This document shows, piece after piece, positions 27,801 to 37,876 of a stretch of DNA of 64,000 nucleotides. The translations under genes and the position numbers were made by a program. The notes beneath the pieces were generated by a model. The model was given only the letters and a program-made list of their open reading frames with translations. It did not search any database and was not told the origin of the DNA. This DNA comes from Sediminibacterium salmoneum NBRC 103935 (GTDB lineage: Bacteria; Bacteroidota; Bacteroidia; Chitinophagales; Chitinophagaceae): NCBI RefSeq assembly GCF_000511175.1, contig NZ_KI866530.1:355892-419891 (forward strand), read 5' to 3'. The number at the start of each line of letters is the position of its first letter. The stretch's first letter is position 1.

Positions 27801-28331
27801 TTAAAGATTGTTAAGAATAAACTGAACCCGTTCTTCCGGCGGAAGTACGGGAACGTGGACTACGGGCAGGGACAGGGATTCATAGACCTCTATGATCAGT
27901 GAATGTATGTGAAGCTGTTCACTTTCATTTTCCGTACGTGCGTAATCCTTGATAAAAGGTAGCCTTTCAAGTATGAATACTTTTTTGTAATCAACTTTTG
28001 TTAAGGCATCATTTATAAGGTCGTCGGGTTGCAGACCCAAAAAACGATAATAGGCAAGGGCATCGGGAATTGCCCTGTCCAGAAACACGGTTTCTTTTGG
28101 ATCAAGATCTGCTTCCTGTTCAATCTGCATCCTGAGTACACCCTGCTGAAATTCCAGCTTATTTTCCCTTATTTCCTCTACGGTTTTACCACCGACGGCC
28201 ATCGTATCGATGTAATGTCTTGCGTGTTCAATTGCCGTATTATATCCCTTTTCGGATAAGAGGTTCACTACCGTAGTTTTTCCTGTAGAAGGTCCTCCGG
28301 TAATGACGTACCAATTTGTATTGTTCTTCAT
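27801..28331 (-). CDS. AAA_28-like ATP-binding protein
   Basis: 176 residues. Walker A is GGPSTGKTTV at residues 12-21, and FLDRAIPDALAYYRFLG resembles the NadR/Ttd14-like AAA_28 family of small nucleotide-binding proteins. No known link to metals. It sits inside the copper operon, between a DUF3347/HMA gene (12 bases upstream) and the CPH-ATPase gene (13 bases downstream). Whether it helps metal handling or is a passenger is unknown. Confidence 0.75.
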   Translation of the reverse strand: MKNNTNWYVITGGPSTGKTTVVNLLSEKGYNTAIEHARHYIDTMAVGGKTVEEIRENKLEFQQGVLRMQIEQEADLDPKETVFLDRAIPDALAYYRFLGLQPDDLINDALTKVDYKKVFILERLPFIKDYARTENESEQLHIHSLIIEVYESLSLPVVHVPVLPPEERVQFILNNL

Positions 28332-28343
28332 GTAACGGGCGTG

Positions 28344-29210
28344 TTATTTTATGGTTTCAACAATACTTCCGCAGGTAAGCATCTGGGAACCATAGTAAGG
28401 ATTCTTGACCGTATTTTCTTTACTGAGCCAGTTAGCACCACCATTGAACATCGGACAGTGCTGATAGTAAACAGGGCTGTCCTGCTTGGAAACCTTAGCA
28501 AGCTCATAAACGGTTTTTGAAAGTTCAGAGAAAGATTTTCTTTGTCCCGAAATATCTTTTGCAGCAATAATCTTATCCACGCTTGCGCCAAAATCCTTTA
28601 CATACTTTTCCCATATTGTACGTTCTTCGGCAGAAAGCTTCGCTATATCCACAGCCTTGATCGCTTTGGAAAGCTCTGTAGCGTTTGTCTTTGCCGTATT
28701 TCCATCGGTTTTTACCAGCGCATCTTTCAGGGAAAAATAGTGATCGAATACCTGTTTTAACTGTGGGATGTCCTGTGCAGGTTCGGCATTACTTGCCTGG
28801 TTGGCATGATGGCCTATATGCTCATCCGGTACAGAAGCTTTCTGTTGCTCTTTGTTGACATAAGCTTTTAGTGTCCGCTCATATTGGCAACAGCCATGCA
28901 GCTTAGCATAGGCATCGTCCGGAGCTAAGAATTTTTCGTTATCATGACCTGCCAGCGCAATGCGTTTGAGGATCTCGTCGGTATTGGTCTTTTCACTGTC
29001 ATAGGTAATTTCGGCTTTCTTGGTCTTTTCATCCCAATTTACCAGTGCAATATTTTTAACATTGCCTGCTTTTGCGATTCTTGCCCTGCACATCTCGCAT
29101 TCGCCATAGATGTGTAGGGTTTCTGTTTTGGCATTTTTGATCTGGGCAAAACTGACAACTGAATATAGCGATAGTACCATCGCCATAAATATTTTATTTA
29201 TGGATTTCAT
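28344..29210 (-). CDS. HMA-like domain fused to a DUF3347 domain, secreted
   Basis: 288 residues with a signal peptide (cleavage near SFAQ). An HMA-like ferredoxin fold lies at about 27-95, with ETLHIYGECEMCRARIAKA holding CEMC in the metal-loop position and a later CCQYERT. The second half is a DUF3347 domain (about 150-288): FDHYFSLKDALV, YYQHCPMFNGGANWLS and YYGSQMLTCG. The fusion combines a metal-chaperone fold with the DUF3347 site, implying periplasmic copper transfer. First gene of the operon that ends at 25,007. Confidence 0.85.
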   Translation of the reverse strand: MKSINKIFMAMVLSLYSVVSFAQIKNAKTETLHIYGECEMCRARIAKAGNVKNIALVNWDEKTKKAEITYDSEKTNTDEILKRIALAGHDNEKFLAPDDAYAKLHGCCQYERTLKAYVNKEQQKASVPDEHIGHHANQASNAEPAQDIPQLKQVFDHYFSLKDALVKTDGNTAKTNATELSKAIKAVDIAKLSAEERTIWEKYVKDFGASVDKIIAAKDISGQRKSFSELSKTVYELAKVSKQDSPVYYQHCPMFNGGANWLSKENTVKNPYYGSQMLTCGSIVETIK

Positions 29211-29304
29211 TAAAATAAAAATTACTGAATTAGATAAAATGTTGATAGTCTATTCTTTCAAAAAAGATATGAAAGGACGTACTTTTGGCTATACAGCCAC
29301 CATT

Positions 29305-29700
29305 TTAGCTTATTTTAGGGGGGAGCCAGATAGAGGAATAGCCTGAAGAATAGTAGGTTTCCTTGAATCCGAATTTTTGTTTTTTTGCTTCCGCAAAATA
29401 GCTCTTGTCTCTGATTTCCAAAACTACGGGCAGCCCCATGGAAGAATAGGAATTACTGTTATGACATGATTGGTCTTTACAGTTTCCGCTGCAATGCCCT
29501 TTGTCTTCCCTGCTTTTTTTGCAGGACTTGGTTTTACAGCAATCTTTTTCCCTGGAATCCTTGGATTTTGTTTTTGAGCAGGATGTCTTTTCGGTTTTTG
29601 CTGAATGTTTGGCACAGGCATAGGACTGGTTAGGGATCAAAAAGAAACCTAAGCAGAAAAAAATAATTATGCCAATATGTATGCTCAAATTTTTCAACAT
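29305..29700 (-). CDS. Cys/Lys-rich secreted protein, copy 1 (DUF6660-like)
   Basis: 131 residues. An N-terminal hydrophobic segment, then a dense Cys/Lys region (about 30-82) with CAKHSAKTEKTSC, DCCKTKSCKKS, HCSGNCKDQSCH, then a short tail SSGYSSIWLPPKIS. A close paralogue with the same ending lies at 37,877-38,296, and a shorter relative at 51,782-52,108. Probably a periplasmic metal-binding protein. It stands alone after a terminator-like hairpin. Confidence 0.65.
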   Translation of the reverse strand: MLKNLSIHIGIIIFFCLGFFLIPNQSYACAKHSAKTEKTSCSKTKSKDSREKDCCKTKSCKKSREDKGHCSGNCKDQSCHNSNSYSSMGLPVVLEIRDKSYFAEAKKQKFGFKETYYSSGYSSIWLPPKIS

Positions 29701-29821
29701 GACAAAGTTAAAAATAAAATTATTCTGTTACAGTAGTTTGTATCTTTTTTTTGCCGTTTTACAGGCGTATATGATAAAATATTAGCAATATCATATTCAT
29801 TCTTATTAATTGTTTTAAAAA

Positions 29822-29870
29822 TTGAATGCCCCGTTAAAAAGATTTTCATCTTCCAACAAAGGGCATTCAA
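29822..29870 (-). terminator. Hairpin terminator downstream of the Cus-like operon (copy 1)
   Basis: Arms TTGAATGCCC (29822-29831) and GGGCATTCAA (29861-29870), extended by imperfect inner pairing, with a T-run on the minus strand after it. A near copy lies at 38393-38438. Both precede a Cys/Lys-rich small gene. The rest of 29,701-29,976 shows no gene. Confidence 0.7.
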
Positions 29871-29976
29871 AATCTTTGTTCTTACTTTCTAACAGTACAA
29901 AGTTGGCATATCCTTGATTTTACAAGTTGCGTTTTTCTTTGTTTGTTTTACAAAAATTACGCTTTGCGTTTTACGC

Positions 29977-31572
29977 TTATCGGTCATAGTGACAGCAACT
30001 TGGTAAAGCATCGTAAACAGATTTTGGGGCTTTATCCAATTCCGTATCGTGTCCTGCTCCGGCAATAGCTTTACTTATCTTACTTTTTGATGTCTGTTTT
30101 GGATCAAAATCAAGATGTATGACCTTAGCTTTCATATCCCAATTTGCGTTGATTACACCTTTCACTCCTTTTGCGGCTTTCTCTATACGGCTTTTACACA
30201 TCTCGCATAATCCCGAAACCTTAAACATTTCATGGGATTTCTCGCCTTTGTGCTCTTTGTGTTCGGCAGTGCCATGATTGTGCCCTGTACTTGCTACCGA
30301 AGAGCCGTCATTGTTCATCATACTCTGTTTGCCTTCCAGCTGCGCACTTGCGTCTATGGTGAAAGCACCGTTGGTTACGATTTCATCTCCGTCATTGATC
30401 CCTCCGGTAACGACATAGCTATCCCCAAGGGAAGGTCCTAAATCTACTTCTCTCAATAAAAATGCAGGAGATTCAACATTGGGTTGTTTGACATAAACGA
30501 TGGAACGTTTCCCTGTCCATAGAACAGCCGATTTTGGAATAACGATTTCGTTATTGAACTGCTTCAATGCGGCAGTTACGATAGCATTGGCATACATCCC
30601 CGGTTTTAGCTGCATTCCCGGATTGGCAGTTTCCACCCTAACTTTTGAAGTACGTGTTGTGGGGTCGAGCAATGGGTCAACGAAGGATATTGTACCTGAG
30701 AAAGATTTTCCCGGCATGGCCTGTAAGGTAAACTCCAATTTCTCTCCGACCTTTAAGAATGGAAGATCAGTTTCATAAGCTTCAAACATTGCCCAAACCC
30801 TTGAAAGGTTTGCTACGCTGAACAATACGCTACCCTGACCAATGTAGTCTCCCTGGTTTACTTTCTTACTTGTAACAATCCCGCTTGAAGTAGCTTTGAT
30901 CTCAACAAGGGGATTCACTACCCCTGATTTTTCTATTGCAGCAATCTGTCTATCCGTCAATTTCCACAAACGAAGTTTTTCCTTTGCGGCGGCCAATAAT
31001 GCAGGTTGATATCCCTGCATTTTTACGGCTTCCAATAGTTCCTGCTGTGCACTAAGTAGTTCAGGTGAATATATTGTGGCAATGGTCTGTCCTTCACGTA
31101 TGGTTTCTCCCGTGAAATTGATGAACAGTTTTTCTATCCTTCCGTTTACGTGTGATGTCTGGGATTGCGAAAGACGTTCATCTTCCTGTATCGTACCATA
31201 CAGCCGTACTTCTTTAATGGGATTTTGGCGACTGACCACGGATGTCTGGATATTAGCCAATGCTACTGCTTCTTTTGAAAGCTGGATAGCATTATGGTCT
31301 ATGGCCTCATCACCACCCCCCGACGTTTTTAATGGAATCAGATCCATTGCACAGATGGGACATTTCCCCGGTTTATCCATTTTTATCTGTGGGTGCATGG
31401 AGCAGGTCCAGACTTCTTTTTCCGCTCCTTCCTTTGAATGGTCGTGCGTAGAATGATCTACTTCACCTGATGAGCCACCAAAAATCAGCCAGCCCAGCAG
31501 CAGGCCGACCAAAAGGATCGTACCGTATTTTAAATACCTGTTTTGTATGATGTTCATTATCTTGGTTTTCAT
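29977..31572 (-). CDS. cusB: Cus-like RND adaptor with N-terminal metal-binding and C-terminal HMA domains
   Basis: 531 residues, longer than a simple adaptor. An N-terminal membrane anchor (about 17-32) is followed by a heavy-metal-binding domain VWTCSMHPQIKMDKPGKCPIC (54-74). The membrane-fusion core covers about 100-420 (ETIREGQTIATIYSPEL, VKATSSGIVTSKKVNQGDYIG-like block). A C-terminal HMA domain with LCEMCKSRIEKA lies at about 454-525 and ends in a CCHYDR tail. In CusB-type proteins Met/Cys sites hand Cu(I)/Ag(I) to the pump. Last gene of the operon 37,562-29,977. Confidence 0.9.
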   Translation of the reverse strand: MKTKIMNIIQNRYLKYGTILLVGLLLGWLIFGGSSGEVDHSTHDHSKEGAEKEVWTCSMHPQIKMDKPGKCPICAMDLIPLKTSGGGDEAIDHNAIQLSKEAVALANIQTSVVSRQNPIKEVRLYGTIQEDERLSQSQTSHVNGRIEKLFINFTGETIREGQTIATIYSPELLSAQQELLEAVKMQGYQPALLAAAKEKLRLWKLTDRQIAAIEKSGVVNPLVEIKATSSGIVTSKKVNQGDYIGQGSVLFSVANLSRVWAMFEAYETDLPFLKVGEKLEFTLQAMPGKSFSGTISFVDPLLDPTTRTSKVRVETANPGMQLKPGMYANAIVTAALKQFNNEIVIPKSAVLWTGKRSIVYVKQPNVESPAFLLREVDLGPSLGDSYVVTGGINDGDEIVTNGAFTIDASAQLEGKQSMMNNDGSSVASTGHNHGTAEHKEHKGEKSHEMFKVSGLCEMCKSRIEKAAKGVKGVINANWDMKAKVIHLDFDPKQTSKSKISKAIAGAGHDTELDKAPKSVYDALPSCCHYDR

Positions 31573-31575
31573 AAT

Positions 31576-33066
31576 CTAATTTGTTTTTGCTTGTTCATCG
31601 TCTTTGAATGAAATCAGTTTTTGGATACCTGCAACCATTGTGTTATACTCAGCTATAGCCTCTGCTTTTTTCAACTGATAGTCCAATAACTGACGTTGTA
31701 CCTGTATCACATCGCTCAGGTCGCTTTTACCTGTAATAAACTCCTGGGTTATTAAATTATAGGTAGCCTGGGCAAGCTGGGACTGCTTTGCATAGAGCTC
31801 TATTTTTCGTGAAGCATTATCCAAAAGATGTTTGGATTGATATAGTTCTGCTTCCAAAGAGTTCCGTGTATTGTCGTATTCATCACGGCTGGCCTGCCAC
31901 CAATATTTACTTTCCTGTTGCTGTGCCCTGTACTTGCCACGATAAATAGGTATCGTTAAAGAAACCATTGGCATAATCATATCCTTTCCGTTCATACTGG
32001 TGATAGGTAACTCATCCATTCCCATACCCATTCCCATCGGCTTACGCTTTCCGATCATCATGTACTGAAGCCCTACGCCAATCATGGGATAGCTCATTTT
32101 TTTGTCCATTTCGGCTTTGGCCTTAAAAGCTTCTCCTTTTTCGACCAGCATCCCCAGCATGGGGTTCTGCTCAGTTATCTGATCCATTGCGGATGCAATA
32201 TCGAGCGAAAATGGAATTTGGGTAAGGCTATCGGGCAAAATGACCTCATGGTGTGCAGGACGGTTCATTATGGCATTAAAAGCTGCTTCCGCTGCTTTAA
32301 TTTCCGAAAGATAACTTTCTATGTTATTGTCGATCTCTGCTATTTCCAGTTGGATTCGAAGTACATCCGACATACCGGAAGATGCGGGCATATTATCTCC
32401 CATACCACCGCCCATCGGAGCCATTGCGGGCTGGTTACGGTTGCCGGGCTGATTGCTTTTAGCTCCCATACCACCCATGCCGGACATACCACTGTTAGAA
32501 CTACCCTGAGAGGTGATTACAGGCTGTGGAGACGGCACCGGTGTATTGGTAGTGCCTTTTCCTCCCGATGCCGAAAACTTTCTCAATGCAAGCTGTTCCA
32601 ACTGTTCAAGGTATTTTTTATTTTCACGGTTGTTGTTCAGCTGTTCCTGCAAACGGCATAGTATAAACCATTGTGTATATACCTGTAGGTAAAGATTATC
32701 CCTGCTTTGCCGGAACTCTTCGAAAGCCATTTTGGACATATGTGTCATTTCGGTACGGGCTGCTTTTCGTGTACCGAACCAAGGGAACATCTGCATCACC
32801 TGTACATTCCCGTATTGTCTTCCATCTATAATCTCCATTGGCTGAAGGAAAAATCCCATATCCAATTGGGGATCGGGAATGGCTCCTGCCTGCGGGATTT
32901 TTTGTAACGATGCCTGATAGGCCGAAAAGCTGGCTTTTACACCCGGATTGTTTCGGGCGGCTACTTCCAGGTAGTGGCTCAATGAATCGGTCTGCCCAAA
33001 CGTAACGCCCGTTATGACCGAACACAGAAGCATCGTTATTAAATATTTGATCTTATTTTTTGACAT
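31576..33066 (-). CDS. cusC: TolC-family outer-membrane protein of the Cus-like system
   Basis: 496 residues with signal peptide. A central Gly/Met/Asn-rich insertion (about 180-240, GMSGMGGMGAKSN, MAPMGGGMGDNMPASSGMSD) may bind Cu(I). The C-terminal half carries the TolC repeat (YWWQASRDEYDNTRNSLEAELYQ). Start is 13 bases after the RND pump stop and stop is 3 bases before the adaptor start, so it is inside one operon. Confidence 0.85.
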   Translation of the reverse strand: MSKNKIKYLITMLLCSVITGVTFGQTDSLSHYLEVAARNNPGVKASFSAYQASLQKIPQAGAIPDPQLDMGFFLQPMEIIDGRQYGNVQVMQMFPWFGTRKAARTEMTHMSKMAFEEFRQSRDNLYLQVYTQWFILCRLQEQLNNNRENKKYLEQLEQLALRKFSASGGKGTTNTPVPSPQPVITSQGSSNSGMSGMGGMGAKSNQPGNRNQPAMAPMGGGMGDNMPASSGMSDVLRIQLEIAEIDNNIESYLSEIKAAEAAFNAIMNRPAHHEVILPDSLTQIPFSLDIASAMDQITEQNPMLGMLVEKGEAFKAKAEMDKKMSYPMIGVGLQYMMIGKRKPMGMGMGMDELPITSMNGKDMIMPMVSLTIPIYRGKYRAQQQESKYWWQASRDEYDNTRNSLEAELYQSKHLLDNASRKIELYAKQSQLAQATYNLITQEFITGKSDLSDVIQVQRQLLDYQLKKAEAIAEYNTMVAGIQKLISFKDDEQAKTN

Positions 33067-33079
33067 AATTTATTTCGTT

Positions 33080-36000
33080 TTATTCGTTAATATGCCCCTC
33101 TTTTTTAATGACCCATTCACGCCACCAGCATTGCAGTACAGGTACGACAAACATGGTCATGGATTGGATCAGCATACCGCCAAAAGTTGGTATGGCCATG
33201 GGAACCATAATATCGGAACCCTTACCGACAGAGGTCAGAATAGGCAAAAGGGCTATAAGGGTAACTCCGGTGGTCATGGCAGCTGGTCTGACACGTCTTC
33301 TACCTGCATAAACAACAGCTTCCCTGATGGATTCCCTGGTACGTGGATTACGCTCGACAAAGGTGTCGTGTATGAATGAGCCCATCAGCACACCATCACT
33401 CGTAGATATGCCAAATAAGGCGATGAAGCCCACCCAAACGGCTATACTTAGATTGATCTGGTGTATTTGGAACAGCTCCCGCATCTGCACATCGCCAATC
33501 GAAAAGTTGAGGAACCAAGGTTCCCCATAGAGCCACAGGAAGATAAAACCTCCGGCGAATGCCACGAATACGCCCGAAAAATGTATCAGGGATGCCGTAA
33601 CGCTCTTGAACTGAAAATAGAGGATGACCAGTATAAGGATAAGTGATAATGGTATCAATATCATCAGACGGTCGCTGGCTCTTTGTTGCTGTTCATAGTT
33701 TCCTGCGAACTTATAGGTGACTCCTTTAGGTAGTTTTATCTCTCCCGAGCTTATTTTTTGCTTCAGCAGATTGTCGGCTTCCCTGACCACATCAACCTCT
33801 GCGGCATTCGCTACCTTGTCAAAGATGACATAGCCGAGTAAGAAGGTATTTTCACTCTGTATCATCTGTGCCCCCTTGGTGTATTGGATATCGGCAACCT
33901 CTTTCATCGGTATCTGTGCTCCGATGGCTGTAGGAATAAGCAGTTTGGAGAGTTCTTCTGGATTCTCCCGTAATTCCCTTGGATACCTTAATCTTACAGG
34001 GAACCGTTCACGACCTTCAACCGTAGTGGTAAGTGGCATACCTCCGACAGCAGCACTGATGACTTCCTGCAAATCAGCCACAGTGATGCCGTAACGGGCC
34101 ATGTTCTGTCTGTTGAGCTTGATTTCTATATACGGTGCACCAACAGCCCGGTCATAAAAGACCGTTGAAGGAAGTACGGACGGAACTTCCTTTAAAGCAG
34201 CTTCCAGTAATTTTCCACCCGCTTCAATGGATTCAAGGTCAGGACCCGACACCTTTAGCCCCATCGGAGCCCGCATACCTGTAGAAAGCATAACCAGTCT
34301 TGCTTCTATAGGCTGTAATTTGGGTGCAGAGGTCAGTCCTGGCATATGGGATACGTTAACTATTTCCTGCCAGATATCATCGCTTGTCTTGATGTGAGGT
34401 CTCCATTGCCTGAAATAATCGCCTTTTTCATCAATGATCAAACTGTCGGCAGGAATCAGACGGAATCCGTTTTCGGGATTGTAGATGCCTCCATTTTTAA
34501 GTATGAACTCATCCTTATTATTCACCTTGAACCTCATACGGTGCCCGTCTTCATTCACGATAAATTCAGGTCTGTAATTGATCACATTCTCAAACATCTG
34601 GGTCGGTGCCGGATCGAGGGCCGAATTTGCCCGTCCCCATTTTCCAACTGTAGTGACCACTTCGGGAATGCTGCTGATCCGTTTGTCCAACGCTCCTATG
34701 AACTGAAGGTTCTGCTCAATGCCTGTGTGGGGCATACTTGTTGGCATCAACAGGAATGAACCTTCGTTCAGGCTCGGCATGAACTCCTGTCCGATACCGG
34801 GGAATTTGCCGGATGCACTTTCCCAGAAGGCGGTCTGCCTGAAATTTTTCCATCCCAATGTTTCAAAGCCTTTGGCGGCAAAGCCGAAAACGGTATTGAA
34901 ACCAAGCCAGATGGTAATACCGAACAATAGGGTCAGGACAGGGATCATCATAAATTTAAGACGATTGTCCAGGCACCATCTTATCAGGCGTTCATAATTA
35001 GCAATAAGCAATGAGAAGAAGCCCAATATCAATGCGATACAGGTCGCTACAACAAGCAGGTTGGAAATGAACCCTGCCTGCGGACCGACCGGGAGCCATT
35101 CGGAAGTGAGGAATGACACTGCTCCCAATATTGCAATTCCGGCATTGATATAGTTCGGGATCTTTTCATCCTTCCATTTATGGGCGAACAGGTTATTCAA
35201 TCCAAATAATGGCAGGATCAGAGCGATATAGGTACCTGTTGCCAGAAATAGTATAATTCCTCCGGCGACAAGCAATATGTTCAGTATTTTACGGATTTTT
35301 TTTGAAGATACCTTTATCGAAAAGAAATAATACGTTAGTGTTGGAACGATCATCATCCCAAGTACAAGAGCCGATATCAGGGTAATTGTTTTGGTATAGG
35401 CCAATGGTTTGAAAAGTTTACCTTCCTGTGCTTCCAAGAAGAATACCGGCAGGAAGCTGATAATAGTGGTCAGCATCGCAACGATTGTAGGTGTAGACAC
35501 CTCACTCACACTTCTGAATATGAGATCCACAAATGCCTTTCCTTTGGTAACTCCTTTATTCTCCGGTTTTTCCATGTGCTGTATGACATTTTCGACAAAG
35601 ACCACACCTATATCGACCATAACCCCAACGGCTATGGCAATACCGGAAAGAGCAACAATATTGGCATCGATATTCAACAGCCGCATGACTATAAATGTGG
35701 TCAGCACCGCTATGGGGAGCAAACTCGATATGACTACAGATGCACGTAGATTGACAATAATGATAATGATGACGATGATGCTGATCAGTATCTCGTGAGA
35801 AAGGTCTGTTTCAAGCGTTCCTATGGTTTCCATAATCAGACCGGAGCGGTCATAGAACGGAACGACCGTTACTTTGGAAACAGTACCGTCGGGTAGTACC
35901 TTTTCCGGAAGACCCGCTTCTATCTCCTTTATTTTTTCCTTGACGTTTTCAATAACATGCAGTGGATTTGAACCATATCTGGCTACAACAACGCCACCCA

Positions 36001-36904
36001 CCGCTTCGATACCTTCTTTGTCCAATCCGCCCCTGCGGGTAGCAGGCCCGAGATTGACAAATGCTACATCTTTTATTTTTACGGGCACTCCGTTCTGAAT
36101 ACCGACCACAGCCTCTTCCAGATCGGATACGTTCTTGATATATCCCAATCCTCTGACAAGATATTCTGCTTTATTGATCTCGACCGTTTCTGCACCGATA
36201 TCCAGGTTGCTTTTTTGAATGGCTCCCATCACATCCATAATGGAAACGTTGAAAGCCCGCATGGCATTGGGATTAATCTCTACCTGATATTCCTTTACAA
36301 AACCTCCAACGGAAGCAACCTCGGAAACGCCATCAGCGGACGAAACCGAATAGCGGACATAAAAATCCTGAACCGTCCTGAGCTCATCGGGATTCCATCC
36401 TCCAGCAGGTTCCCCGGTCTTGGGATTTCGTCCTTCCAGTGTGTACCAGAATATCTGTCCAAGTGCGGTAGCATCGGGTCCAAGACCTGGCTGAACGCCT
36501 TCGGGCAAGGTGCCGGGCGGTAAGGAATTCAGTTTTTCCAAAATCCTTGACCTGCTCCAATAGAACTCTACATCCTCTTCAAAAATGATGTAGATGAAAG
36601 ACATACCGAACATCGATGTACTACGAATGGTTTTCACTCCCGAAATACCCAAAAGTGAGGTGGTGAGCGGATAGGTTATCTGATCCTGTATGTCTTTGGG
36701 AGAACGCCCCATCCATTCTGTGGCAACGATCTGTTGGTTTTCCCCATAATCGGGAATGGCATCGACAGGTACCGGATCTCTCGGTAGTACCCCTGCCTGC
36801 CAATTAAATGGAGCTGTTGATAGTCCCCATATAATCAGCGCTACAAGCAATAACAATGTTATTACCCTGTTTTCAAGAAAATACTTGATTATTTTATTAA
36901 GCAT
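33080..36904 (-). CDS. cusA: CusA-like heavy-metal RND efflux pump
   Basis: 1274 residues, longer than CusA (about 1050) because of extra segments between the helices, including an added hydrophobic region near residues 530-640 and a mid-protein domain. N-terminal RVITLLLLVALIIWG and DAIPDYGENQQIVATEW are HME-family hallmarks. TM4 reads GIAIAVGVMVDIGVVFVENVIQHM with acidic relay residues. Expected to export Cu(I)/Ag(I) with the adaptor and TolC protein just downstream. Preceded in the operon by a DUF3347 protein. Confidence 0.92.
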   Translation of the reverse strand: MLNKIIKYFLENRVITLLLLVALIIWGLSTAPFNWQAGVLPRDPVPVDAIPDYGENQQIVATEWMGRSPKDIQDQITYPLTTSLLGISGVKTIRSTSMFGMSFIYIIFEEDVEFYWSRSRILEKLNSLPPGTLPEGVQPGLGPDATALGQIFWYTLEGRNPKTGEPAGGWNPDELRTVQDFYVRYSVSSADGVSEVASVGGFVKEYQVEINPNAMRAFNVSIMDVMGAIQKSNLDIGAETVEINKAEYLVRGLGYIKNVSDLEEAVVGIQNGVPVKIKDVAFVNLGPATRRGGLDKEGIEAVGGVVVARYGSNPLHVIENVKEKIKEIEAGLPEKVLPDGTVSKVTVVPFYDRSGLIMETIGTLETDLSHEILISIIVIIIIIVNLRASVVISSLLPIAVLTTFIVMRLLNIDANIVALSGIAIAVGVMVDIGVVFVENVIQHMEKPENKGVTKGKAFVDLIFRSVSEVSTPTIVAMLTTIISFLPVFFLEAQEGKLFKPLAYTKTITLISALVLGMMIVPTLTYYFFSIKVSSKKIRKILNILLVAGGIILFLATGTYIALILPLFGLNNLFAHKWKDEKIPNYINAGIAILGAVSFLTSEWLPVGPQAGFISNLLVVATCIALILGFFSLLIANYERLIRWCLDNRLKFMMIPVLTLLFGITIWLGFNTVFGFAAKGFETLGWKNFRQTAFWESASGKFPGIGQEFMPSLNEGSFLLMPTSMPHTGIEQNLQFIGALDKRISSIPEVVTTVGKWGRANSALDPAPTQMFENVINYRPEFIVNEDGHRMRFKVNNKDEFILKNGGIYNPENGFRLIPADSLIIDEKGDYFRQWRPHIKTSDDIWQEIVNVSHMPGLTSAPKLQPIEARLVMLSTGMRAPMGLKVSGPDLESIEAGGKLLEAALKEVPSVLPSTVFYDRAVGAPYIEIKLNRQNMARYGITVADLQEVISAAVGGMPLTTTVEGRERFPVRLRYPRELRENPEELSKLLIPTAIGAQIPMKEVADIQYTKGAQMIQSENTFLLGYVIFDKVANAAEVDVVREADNLLKQKISSGEIKLPKGVTYKFAGNYEQQQRASDRLMILIPLSLILILVILYFQFKSVTASLIHFSGVFVAFAGGFIFLWLYGEPWFLNFSIGDVQMRELFQIHQINLSIAVWVGFIALFGISTSDGVLMGSFIHDTFVERNPRTRESIREAVVYAGRRRVRPAAMTTGVTLIALLPILTSVGKGSDIMVPMAIPTFGGMLIQSMTMFVVPVLQCWWREWVIKKEGHINE

Positions 36905-36968
36905 AACATATTCAGTTTTACAATCGGCATACAGGTTCCGCCCTGTATGCCGGGGAATTTTGTTGGTA

Positions 36969-37562
36969 CTATTTTAACTCTTCCTGAATCTCGCCACAAC
37001 CCAGCATCTCCTGACCGTGGTACGGGTTCTTGATCTCTTTGATGCTGCTCAGCCAGAAAGCACCTTTTCCGTCGTTGTACATCGGACAATAGACTTTATA
37101 GATGGTCTTTTCCGAACCGAAGGTTTTGGTAATGTCGTACAGGTCGTCGCTTAGTCCGACCAGGTGTTCCCTCTGGTGTGCAATGTTTCCGATGTTTTCC
37201 TGTATATGTTCTGCGTGTTCCTTTACATCTGCTATGATTTCATCGTACTTGGAATTTTGCTCGGCAGTAAAATTCCCGGTATTTATATTTGGTATAGCTT
37301 CTAAAATTCCTTTGGAAGCAAGTGCGGCTTCCTTGTCGTCATCGGAAGATAGGGCTAAGGCAAGATGTTGATAATGTGAAAAGAGTTCTGCAAAATTGTC
37401 TTTTTTAGCAGCTTGGTTTTCCTGTTGGGATGCAGGTGTAGCTGAAACATTGGCCGGATCGTCCTGTTTTGCCTGTTCCGATTTATTTCCCGTGTTCTGA
37501 TTACATGCTGCCATAAAAAGAGTGAATAAAGCCATCAGGCCTGAGATATATCTATTTTTCAT
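36969..37562 (-). CDS. DUF3347-domain lipoprotein, third copy
   Basis: 197 residues. Lipobox FMAACNQ, a Gln/Asn/Ala-rich linker, then DUF3347: AELFSHYQHLALALSSDDDKEA, IAHQREHLVGLSDDLYDI, YKVYCPMYNDGKGAFWLSS and NPYHGQEMLGCG. Here YCPM replaces HCPM and MLGCG replaces MLTCG. First gene of the Cus-like operon; likely delivers or senses metal for it. Confidence 0.83.
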   Translation of the reverse strand: MKNRYISGLMALFTLFMAACNQNTGNKSEQAKQDDPANVSATPASQQENQAAKKDNFAELFSHYQHLALALSSDDDKEAALASKGILEAIPNINTGNFTAEQNSKYDEIIADVKEHAEHIQENIGNIAHQREHLVGLSDDLYDITKTFGSEKTIYKVYCPMYNDGKGAFWLSSIKEIKNPYHGQEMLGCGEIQEELK

Positions 37563-37876
37563 TGTATGATAATTTTGAATGTTTTAAATTGATTTGACTA
37601 AGCAATATGTCGTATCAGATACGGCAATGCTGTATCTGTGCGGGTTGGTCCGGTAAAATTCTTTGTAGGTTGATGGCCGTACGCCATCTCTGTTCTGTTA
37701 AAACAATGACGGACAGCAATACTTTAGAAACACATTTCTAAAGTATATTAAACGCCAAGAAAGCAGTAGCTAAACATTTACGAAACTAAAAAGCTATGCA
37801 CCACTACCGGAAAAGTAATTGGAAGGTATAGCGTGTAGATACGACAGGTCACACCATTGGCTATACAGGGTGGTTT
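37563..37876. other. 314-base gap with several short dyads
   Basis: No convincing gene. Dyads seen: CGTATCAGATACG (37611-37623) overlapping CAGATAC..GTATCTG (37616-37638), GATGGC..GCCATC near 37,672-37,688, and a perfect TACTTTAGAAA / TTTCTAAAGTA (37720-37745). The last could be a terminator for the small gene beyond it or an operator. The promoter of the Cus-like operon should be within about 60 bases of 37,562. Confidence 0.4.
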
